From Planctomycetaceae bacterium (GTDB lineage: Bacteria > Planctomycetota > Planctomycetia > Pirellulales > Thermoguttaceae), in assembly GCA_031274385.1 (NCBI GenBank), contig JAISQH010000658.1:1-5224 (forward strand): a stretch of DNA of 5,224 nucleotides, in the 5' to 3' direction. The position numbers and the translations under genes are program-made. Of this stretch, positions 1 to 5,224 are shown piece after piece (position 1 is the first letter of the stretch; the number at the start of each line of letters is the position of its first letter). Below the pieces are notes generated by a model. That model did no database searches. It was given only the letters and a program-made list of their open reading frames with translations, and was not told the DNA's origin.

Positions 1-36
1 AACATTTTCCAAAACATTTTCTAAAACATTTTCTAA
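1..36 (+). repeat. 12-bp in-frame tandem repeat, three copies, encoding TFSK x3
   Basis: The unit AACATTTTCTAA occurs three times head to tail (1-12, 13-24, 25-36); the first copy has one C for T change. Read in the frame of the M56 gene it encodes three TFSK units. The array touches the window edge and may extend upstream. By comparison with BlaR1 topology it falls in the loop between TM2 and TM3. A 12-bp unit changes linker length by four residues without breaking the frame. Confidence 0.85.
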
Positions 37-3000
37 AAAAGTTGCCGAACCGATTCCGATCATTTCGGATAAACCTGATTTTCAAAACAATAAATTAACA
101 GAAAAAACGTCTGTTATTCCGGTCAATTATCGTATTTTGCGGATGTTTGACCAATTGGTTGCTATTGTTTTTTTTGTTTGGTTGGTGGGAATGGTTCCCG
201 GTTTGTTCCTTTTTTTTCGGAGCCGGTTTGTTTATTCCGGGATTGTCAAACGTTCCGAATTACTTCAAAATTCCGTTTGGAACGAAATTTGTACGGAATT
301 GCAGGCGAAACTCGGAATACGTTGCCGTATCCAATATTTGGTTTCCGAAGAAATGAAAGTTCCGCAGGTTGTCGGGATTTTTCGTCCGAAAATTTTGTTG
401 CCGGCGTCATGGTTTGATACGTTACCGAATCGGGCGGTGTTGATTCACGAACTATCGCATATTCAGCGCAACGATCTTGTTTGGCAACTTGTTTCGAGTC
501 TTGTTTGTCTGATGTATTGGTTCCAACCGATTGTTTGGTTTTGTACTGCCGCAATGCGGACGATTCGGGAGGAACTTTGCGACGATCAGGTTCTTTATTT
601 TGGTGAAAACGCATCTGATTATGCTGAAACGTTATTGGAGATGAGTTCGATTCTTCAACGCGGTTTTTCGTACCGGATTGGTTGCGCGGTGACAACGCCG
701 CAATCCCGGAATCATGTGGAACGCCGTATTTTACACATTCTTAATTCCGACCAACATCGGGAAACAATTACCATGAAAACCAAATCAATTATTTTTTCCA
801 CCTTCACCGCCGCCGCAATTCTTTTCGTAACATTTTGCCCCGCGTGGGAAACTGAAAAGGAACCGGAAACGAATCCTTCAGAAACGAAACCTGCCGTTAA
901 TTCAGTACAAAAATCTGTTACAACCGATGAGACAGACCCGGACAATCCGATGATTCCGAGTGATCCGGTTATCAAAGTTCTTGATGAAACAGGAAAACCA
1001 ATAAGCGGAATCGAAATTCAAGTTCGATACAACGGCGATGACAATGGCGGTTTTAAACTCAAAACCGACGAGTTGGGAATTGCGCACGTTAACAATCTTA
1101 ACGGCAAAAAAGGAATTCGGTACGTCAATTATGTATTGAACCAAAGCGGATATATTCAACAATATACGAAATGGGAACGACCATTTGAAAGTTCGGTTGT
1201 CCTTCCTAAAGAATTTGTTTTTCGATTACAAAAAGGCGTGGAACTCGGCGGTATTGTCGTCAATGAGAAAAACGAACCGATTCAAGGAGCAAACGTTGAT
1301 GTAAAATATGATTCTCCGATACAAAAACATCGTCTGCTGTCATCAGGTGCGGCTGAAACCGGTGCCGATGGAAAATGGTCGATCAATCAAGCCCCGCCTG
1401 ACATCACAGTAATTCGTTTGGATATTACGCATCCTGAATATCAACAAACGGCTGACGTCGGCGTTTATCCGCCTTACGAACAACTTCAAAACCGAACAGC
1501 AACTATTGTGTTGCGAAAAGGAATTAGTCTTAGCGGTACAGTGCGTGATCCGAACGGTCAACCGATTGCCGGAGCGAAAATTGCAGTTACACAATCCGGC
1601 ATGGAATTTACCGGTACCCACCCAATCAAAACGAAAGAAGATGGAACATATCGTTTTCCTAATTGGAAAGAAGTACCGACCGCTATTTATGCGGCATTCC
1701 CCGGTTTTGCTCCGGCAATGAAAGAAATAAATGTTACCAAAACAGATCGTGTTCCGACGGTTGATTTTGATTTAAAGCCGGGTAAAACCATTCGATTTAA
1801 AATTCTCGATTCCAACGGCAAGCCGATTCCGCAGGCACGGGTTGCTCCGTTTCGTTGGTGCGGAACGTTTTTGTTACTTGGCGGTGATGATATGCTTCCC
1901 CGTGAAACCAACGAGGAAGGAAACTGGGAATGGACTTGGGCTCCCGATGATGAAGTCGAATATTCTATTTTCAAACGGGGTTATATGTCGATCCGCGATC
2001 TTTGGCTCAAAGCACAAGATGAACCTTATGTTTATCGGATGAATCCGCCGCTTGATATTCACGGTAACGTTATTGATGCGGAAACGAAAAAACCGGTCGA
2101 ATCGTTTAAGTTGACGACGGGTGATAATTTCGACGGTCAAGATACGAAACGAGCGTCGTATTGGGACGATAATAAATCAGTACAAAAAACTGACGGAACC
2201 TATCGGGCAGTTTTCACCGAACCGCGTAACGGCGGCGGGCATCATTTCAAAATTGAAGCATCCGGTTACAAACCGTACATTTCAGAAATGTTTATTGATA
2301 CACAGGGAAATGTGGAGCAACATGTCGAATTGAGCCGATTGGAAACAAAAAAAGCCGAAGACGGTACGATGGAAACTGTCGGTGTTGAAACGAAAATAAT
2401 CGCACAAACGCCCGACGGCAAACCGGCATCCGGTGCTGTTATCGGTTTGGCTTTCGGCGCAAGGGAATATATTAGCGTACGAAATGGAGAAGTGGATCAA
2501 TGTGATCATCGCTTGACCGTTGACAATCAAGGAAACGGAATGTTACCGCCGATAGATGAGCCATTTATACTGGTTGTAACACATTCGAGCGGTGTTGTGC
2601 AGACAACAAGTAAGAAAGTCGAGGAGTTACGAAAACGATCCGAACCGATCAAATTGATCGCCTGGTCACGAATTGAGGGAACGCTGAAATTAGGAACGAA
2701 ACCGGCGAAAGCCTGTTCCGTCAGATTAGGTTCATACGAAGGATTCAATGAAAAAATTCAACAGGCATCGGAATTGAACCTATATCCGCAATATTTTTCT
2801 GATACAATAACAGACGAAAACGGCAAATTTATCATGGAACGTGTTGCTCCAACCGGTAGTCGGCAAATTGTTTGGGAGGAAAGAGAGCGAGTTATTAATG
2901 GTATGATTTATTCCATACCGCTTGCTGTTGCGTATGTCGAATTGGAATCGGGAAAAACATCTCAAGTTATTGTCGGCGGAAGCGGGGCTCCGGTTATCGG

Positions 3001-3580
3001 AAAACTGCAATTACCAAAAGAGCCGAATAAACTCCAATGGAATTGGGTTGCTGTAACATTGTTACCGGACATCGGCGAAGAACCGCCGTTTGTTCGACCG
3101 AATTATCCGCAGGAAATTTGGGACAAATATCTCGAAGTAACCACTTTTTTAAGAAACAAAAAAGGAATTACGACAAAAGAAGGAATAACACAGGAAGACG
3201 TGAAAGAACTTCAAAAATTGTTGCAGGAAAAATACAAACCGACACCGGAAGAATTAGAGAATCAACAAGCCAAAGCTCAGTACAATGCTGAAAAACTCAG
3301 AACAAAGAGACATAAACGATACGGTTATGTTGACGGCAACGGCAATTTCCGCATCGAAAATGTTTTGCCGGGAAAATACCGGATTGTTGTTGATATTACG
3401 GTTCCCGGTCAATATCGGGCTGACCAACAGAAATATTATCTTGGTTCCTGTTCTGTTGGAGTTACAGTTCCCGAACTTCCCGACAACGTCAGCGATGACC
3501 CTATTGACGCGGGAACACTGGAGTTTGTTCCCAAAGAAGTTTCCCGAGTCGATTGGCAAATGCGCGATTGGGATGATTAA
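1..3580 (+). CDS. BlaR1/MecR1-like M56 membrane metallopeptidase with long Ig-like repeat ectodomain (5' partial)
   Basis: The frame is open from nt 2 with no stop before the ATG at 137, and that ATG falls between expected helices TM2 and TM3, so the true start lies upstream. Counting M at 137 as residue 1: TM3 is about 7-27; the zinc-peptidase region has HELSH at 104-108 and RTIREELCDD at 141-150, giving H104, H108 and probably E145 as ligands and E105 as catalytic base. A hydrophobic segment at 113-139 follows, then the last helix at about 216-234. Residues 275-1135 hold about eight beta-sandwich units of carboxypeptidase-regulatory type, with recurring 'GKPI.GA.V' and 'TDE.G' signatures near 285, 380, 475, 560, 650, 760, 855 and 1065. 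A charged helical insert lies at about 985-1060. In BlaR1 the peptidase domain is cytosolic and cleaves a BlaI-type repressor or itself when an outer sensor binds ligand. Here the penicillin-binding sensor is replaced by Ig-like repeats, so ligand and target are unknown. Zinc motifs look intact. The family call is firm, the role is not. Confidence 0.9.
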   Translation, partial: TFSKTFSKTFSKKVAEPIPIISDKPDFQNNKLTEKTSVIPVNYRILRMFDQLVAIVFFVWLVGMVPGLFLFFRSRFVYSGIVKRSELLQNSVWNEICTELQAKLGIRCRIQYLVSEEMKVPQVVGIFRPKILLPASWFDTLPNRAVLIHELSHIQRNDLVWQLVSSLVCLMYWFQPIVWFCTAAMRTIREELCDDQVLYFGENASDYAETLLEMSSILQRGFSYRIGCAVTTPQSRNHVERRILHILNSDQHRETITMKTKSIIFSTFTAAAILFVTFCPAWETEKEPETNPSETKPAVNSVQKSVTTDETDPDNPMIPSDPVIKVLDETGKPISGIEIQVRYNGDDNGGFKLKTDELGIAHVNNLNGKKGIRYVNYVLNQSGYIQQYTKWERPFESSVVLPKEFVFRLQKGVELGGIVVNEKNEPIQGANVDVKYDSPIQKHRLLSSGAAETGADGKWSINQAPPDITVIRLDITHPEYQQTADVGVYPPYEQLQNRTATIVLRKGISLSGTVRDPNGQPIAGAKIAVTQSGMEFTGTHPIKTKEDGTYRFPNWKEVPTAIYAAFPGFAPAMKEINVTKTDRVPTVDFDLKPGKTIRFKILDSNGKPIPQARVAPFRWCGTFLLLGGDDMLPRETNEEGNWEWTWAPDDEVEYSIFKRGYMSIRDLWLKAQDEPYVYRMNPPLDIHGNVIDAETKKPVESFKLTTGDNFDGQDTKRASYWDDNKSVQKTDGTYRAVFTEPRNGGGHHFKIEASGYKPYISEMFIDTQGNVEQHVELSRLETKKAEDGTMETVGVETKIIAQTPDGKPASGAVIGLAFGAREYISVRNGEVDQCDHRLTVDNQGNGMLPPIDEPFILVVTHSSGVVQTTSKKVEELRKRSEPIKLIAWSRIEGTLKLGTKPAKACSVRLGSYEGFNEKIQQASELNLYPQYFSDTITDENGKFIMERVAPTGSRQIVWEERERVINGMIYSIPLAVAYVELESGKTSQVIVGGSGAPVIGKLQLPKEPNKLQWNWVAVTLLPDIGEEPPFVRPNYPQEIWDKYLEVTTFLRNKKGITTKEGITQEDVKELQKLLQEKYKPTPEELENQQAKAQYNAEKLRTKRHKRYGYVDGNGNFRIENVLPGKYRIVVDITVPGQYRADQQKYYLGSCSVGVTVPELPDNVSDDPIDAGTLEFVPKEVSRVDWQMRDWDD
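720..862 (+). repeat. Copy A of 143-bp duplicated module (inside the M56 gene, last TM helix)
   Basis: This segment aligns without gaps to 3896-4038 at an offset of 3176. I count nine mismatches, all at or after nt 797; the first 77 bp (720-796) are identical. In this copy everything is coding: it runs from the end of the cytosolic peptidase region through the last membrane helix to the start of the ectodomain. Weaker protein-level similarity continues without gaps to the SETK residues at 248-251. Because this copy is coding throughout while half of copy B is not, it is the more likely ancestral arrangement. Confidence 0.95.
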
Positions 3581-3597
3581 AGCAGGTAACAGAAAAC

Positions 3598-3640
3598 AGT
3601 AACAATCTCTTTTTGTTTGTGCACAAAAACGAAAAGAAAT
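3598..3640 (+). repeat. 3'-flank palindromic repeat, copy A (behind gene 1)
   Basis: Two blocks match the sequence behind gene 2. The first is AGTAACaaTCTCTTTT at 3598-3613 (14/16 against 5147-5162). The second is a 24-bp block at 3617-3640 (20/24 against 5175-5198) that begins with the palindrome TTGTGCACAA and ends with AAAGAAAT. The region can also fold as an AT-rich hairpin: 3609-3618 pairs with 3627-3636 (10 bp, one G-U) around an 8-nt loop. No T-run follows, so it is not a classical intrinsic terminator, though it could stabilise the 3' end of the transcript. Confidence 0.6.
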
Positions 3641-3741
3641 GACAATATACTCGTTCCACTTTAGTTTTCGGTTTTATTTTTTCCCGTTCCGTTTTTGGAG
3701 TTTCAATTAGATCAGGTAGGCAACCTCTCTCCGAGATATTT

Positions 3742-3821
3742 GGTAAATAGCGTCGGGCGTACTCGCCGACTTGGTTTACCGGAAAACATCGCGTTGTGTC
3801 CTTCAATTCGGTGAGTACGCC
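3742..3821. other. Structured inverted-repeat element with two competing folds
   Basis: Fold 1 is a local hairpin: GGTAAA (3742-3747) pairs with TTTACC (3775-3780), then GTCGG (3752-3756) pairs with CCGAC (3766-3770), then CG pairs with CG around a TACT loop with one bulged G. Fold 2 pairs GGCGTACTCGCCGA (3756-3769) with TCGGTGAGTACGCC (3808-3821), a continuous 14-bp helix with one G-U pair and a 38-nt loop. The folds share 3756-3769 and cannot coexist. The element lies upstream of the promoter at 3850, so it would reach gene 2 mRNA only by read-through or from an earlier promoter. It could instead be a separate small RNA or a mobile-element remnant. It matches no RNA family I recognise. Confidence 0.5.
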
Positions 3822-3849
3822 AAAATCCGAAACAATCAGAATTTTATTC

Positions 3850-3878
3850 TTGACACGCTTCCACTGACCTGTTATATT
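3850..3878 (+). promoter_or_regulatory. Near-consensus sigma70-type promoter for the DUF4932-like gene
   Basis: TTGACA at 3850-3855 is a perfect -35 box. TATATT at 3873-3878 differs from TATAAT at one base, and the spacer is exactly 17 bp. Transcription should start near 3885, giving a leader of about 64 nt before the ATG at 3949. Most of that leader is duplicated gene-1 coding sequence. The promoter ends 17 bp before the duplication junction at 3896, so gene 2 appears to have acquired it separately from the duplicated module. No operator-like dyad overlaps the boxes. Confidence 0.75.
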
Positions 3879-3895
3879 TTGAACAGATGTAGCGA

Positions 3896-4038
3896 AACGC
3901 CGTATTTTACACATTCTTAATTCCGACCAACATCGGGAAACAATTACCATGAAAACCAAATCAATTATTTTTACCGCCATCACCGCCGCCGCAATTATTT
4001 TTGTAACGTTTTGCCCGGCGTGGGAAATCGAAAAGGAA
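3896..4038 (+). repeat. Copy B of 143-bp duplicated module (leader and signal sequence of gene 2)
   Basis: This is the partner of 720-862. The first 53 bp, before the ATG at 3949, are coding in gene 1 but serve here as untranslated leader; they remain in the same frame, which is closed by TGA at 3880-3882. They show no mismatch to copy A, whereas the part after nt 3972 has nine. The coding part gives the hydrophobic N-terminus of gene 2. The junction is sharp at the 5' side and fades at the 3' side. Confidence 0.95.
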
Positions 4039-5151
4039 TCTTTGGTTGATAAATCGGAAACAAAAACAAATTCTACAGTACAAGATTTTATCGTGCCGGA
4101 AATTGATGAACGGATCGAATTGGTTTGTATCGTTTTTCGGTTGGCAGGTGCTCGTGAATATCGTTGCAAGCAATTTACAAAATATAACGACGATATCAAC
4201 AATTATTTTGTCGAATTCAAAAATCATGACGCGGTTCTCCTTGCCCGGTCACTTCATACTTCGTCTTTGGGCGGAATAAACATAGCACATGATCGGGTTG
4301 TTTTTTTGGGAACCTGTCTGGAAATCAAGGATGGACATCTTATTCTTTCCGAACAAAAAATAAAAGATATAAATAATTTTATGAAAGAAAACGGAATGTA
4401 CAACTATTTGGATAAACAAGCCGTTAAGAGATTTACCGAATTATTGGACGATTTTTATGTCAAGTCCCGATTTCATCAGTTTTTTGAAACACAACAGGAA
4501 ATGTATCATTTTGCACAAAAACAATTTTTAGCAGGCTTTCGGCTGATTGATCTTCAATGGTTCGATTCTTTTTACGGAACGGAAAAGAATGAAAATATCC
4601 ATCTTGTTTTGACAATGGCAAACGAGGACGGCGGTTATTCTTTCAAAGCACCAATGAAAAACGGTCAGTACGAACTTCATGCAATGATCGGTGTCGGCGG
4701 AACGGATGATCAGGGACAACCTTTGTTCACCGCTGATGATTACCGAAGTTTTATGTTCCAATATAATATGTTGCTTTTCGCCGGACCGATCATTGAAAAG
4801 CATTTCGAATCGCTTAAACCGGAAGCGGAAAAACTATGTTCTCTTATGGGAACGAAAATAGCACAAGCAACTCATACGAAGCAATGGCCGGAAACAATGA
4901 TGACTTATTATTTGTCGTATGCCGTTTTGATTAAGTATTTCAAAAGTCATGAAAACATCGAAATTTCCGATAGACTTTTACAATTTTACCAAAAAAACGG
5001 GTTCGTTTGGCTTGACCGTTTTGTCGAAGCTCTTGATCGTTACGAAAAAGAACGGAACCAATTCCCGACTCTCGACCATTATATGCCGGAAATAGCTGAG
5101 TTACAGAAATCGATTGTTACACGAAGTTTTCTTCGGGAACTTCGAAAGTAA
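3949..5151 (+). CDS. Exported DUF4932-like protein, probably a degenerate metallopeptidase
   Basis: This 400-aa protein begins MKTKSIIF and has a hydrophobic core at 5-21 followed by CPAW. That is a signal peptide or membrane anchor; a lipobox is not supported, because F precedes C22. A polar linker follows (about 26-48), then one domain (about 50-388). Landmarks such as IDERIELVCIVFRLAGAREY (52-71), the WF.SFYG patch (204-210) and a tail with YEKERNQFPTLDHYMPEI (365-382) match my memory of the DUF4932 family. Those relatives carry a 'HEFNH'-type motif before a 'VDK' segment. Here the aligned stretch is QYNML (271-275) before IIEKH (281-285), so both zinc histidines and the catalytic glutamate appear lost. 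The ATG at 3949 is the first one after the in-frame TGA at 3880; only a weak ribosome-binding site (CGGGAAA) precedes it. Gene 2 has its own promoter and terminator. Function is unknown; a binding or regulatory role is inferred. The CDS is firm, the family call moderate. Confidence 0.8.
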   Translation: MKTKSIIFTAITAAAIIFVTFCPAWEIEKESLVDKSETKTNSTVQDFIVPEIDERIELVCIVFRLAGAREYRCKQFTKYNDDINNYFVEFKNHDAVLLARSLHTSSLGGINIAHDRVVFLGTCLEIKDGHLILSEQKIKDINNFMKENGMYNYLDKQAVKRFTELLDDFYVKSRFHQFFETQQEMYHFAQKQFLAGFRLIDLQWFDSFYGTEKNENIHLVLTMANEDGGYSFKAPMKNGQYELHAMIGVGGTDDQGQPLFTADDYRSFMFQYNMLLFAGPIIEKHFESLKPEAEKLCSLMGTKIAQATHTKQWPETMMTYYLSYAVLIKYFKSHENIEISDRLLQFYQKNGFVWLDRFVEALDRYEKERNQFPTLDHYMPEIAELQKSIVTRSFLRELRK

Positions 5152-5169
5152 CTGTCTCTTTTATTTTTT
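5116..5169 (+). terminator. Probable intrinsic terminator overlapping the gene 2 stop codon
   Basis: GTTAC (5116-5120) pairs with GTAAC (5148-5152), and CGAAGTT (5122-5128) pairs with AACTTCG (5138-5144). This makes a 12-bp stem interrupted by a 1x3 internal loop. A T-rich run, TGTCTCTTTTATTTTTT, follows at once (5153-5169). The stem includes the last codons and the TAA at 5149-5151. The T-run starts with mixed bases, so efficiency is uncertain. Confidence 0.5.
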
Positions 5170-5198
5170 AAGGATTGCGCGCAAAGACGCAAAGAAAT
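5147..5198 (+). repeat. 3'-flank palindromic repeat, copy B (behind gene 2)
   Basis: This is the partner of 3598-3640. It has AGTAACtgTCTCTTTT (5147-5162), a 12-bp spacer where copy A has 3 bp, and a 24-bp block (5175-5198) beginning with the palindrome TTGCGCGCAA. The block contains two tandem CGCAAAGA units (5180-5195), a motif I recall as a short dispersed intergenic repeat in various bacterial genomes. In this copy the gene's stop codon lies inside the first block. Confidence 0.6.
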
Positions 5199-5224
5199 TC
5201 AAGGTTGGTTTTAACTTGTTCTGT

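Larger units (their letters stand above)
3581..3948. other. 368-bp spacer between the two genes
   Basis: No plus-strand gene is supported here. In order it holds: a palindromic 3'-flank repeat (3598-3640); a pyrimidine-rich stretch (about 3657-3710) in which I see no signal; a structured inverted-repeat element (3742-3821); a strong promoter (3850-3878); and the non-coding part of the duplicated gene-1 module (3896-3948). No hairpin followed by a T-run is visible behind gene 1, so read-through from gene 1 into this spacer is possible. Confidence 0.8.

Noticed and set aside
137..139. ATG at 137 as the true start of the M56 gene
   Set aside because: The same frame is open to the window edge with sensible protein sequence, no convincing ribosome-binding site precedes 137, and starting there would lack the first two membrane helices of the family.
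712..975. Minus-strand frame similar to part of the 4202-3501 minus-strand frame
   Set aside because: The similarity only reflects the 143-bp duplication read on the other strand; both are shadows of real plus-strand coding sequence.
3623..3651. Promoter with TATACT (3646-3651) as -10 box
   Set aside because: No acceptable -35 box lies 16-18 bp upstream (the sequence there is A-rich), so the call rests on one box only.
3742..3821. CRISPR array or integron attC site in the spacer
   Set aside because: There are no regularly spaced direct repeats, and the inverted repeats lack recognisable attC core boxes or an adjacent integrase.
3968..4014. Lipoprotein signal (C22) in gene 2
   Set aside because: The residues before the cysteine are V-T-F; a lipobox needs a small residue at -1. 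A signal peptidase I site after CPA or an uncleaved anchor is more likely.

Overview
The window carries two plus-strand genes and one spacer. The combination of a BlaR1/MecR1-type M56 membrane metallopeptidase, a very long ectodomain built of carboxypeptidase-regulatory-like (Ig-like) repeats, and a neighbouring DUF4932-like secreted protein suggests a member of the Planctomycetota or a related PVC/gut lineage with moderately AT-rich DNA. This is an inference from gene style; no rRNA or other taxonomic marker is present.

Layout: (1) nt 1-3580 is the 3' part of an M56 gene. Its frame is open to the left edge, so the true start and the first transmembrane helices lie upstream. A 12-bp in-frame tandem repeat sits at the very edge. 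(2) nt 3581-3948 is a 368-bp spacer. It holds a palindromic repeat behind gene 1, a structured inverted-repeat element with two mutually exclusive folds (3742-3821), a near-consensus sigma70-type promoter (3850-3878), and a duplicated piece of gene 1 (from 3896). (3) nt 3949-5151 encodes a 400-aa exported protein resembling DUF4932, in which the expected HExxH zinc motif appears to be lost. (4) A probable terminator overlaps its stop codon, followed by a second diverged copy of the 3'-flank palindromic repeat.

The most telling structure is a 143-bp duplication (720-862 and 3896-4038, 134/143 identical, the first 77 bp perfect). It takes the last transmembrane helix of the M56 protein plus 53 bp of coding sequence before it. 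In the second copy the helix has become the signal peptide or anchor of gene 2, and the preceding 53 bp have become its 5' leader. Gene 2 therefore looks like an output domain once fused to, or swapped with, an M56 sensor and now expressed from its own promoter. No BlaI/MecI-type repressor is visible; if there is one it would lie upstream of the window. The proposed link between the two proteins (membrane sensor peptidase and an exported, probably catalytically dead peptidase-fold protein) is an inference from adjacency and the shared module.
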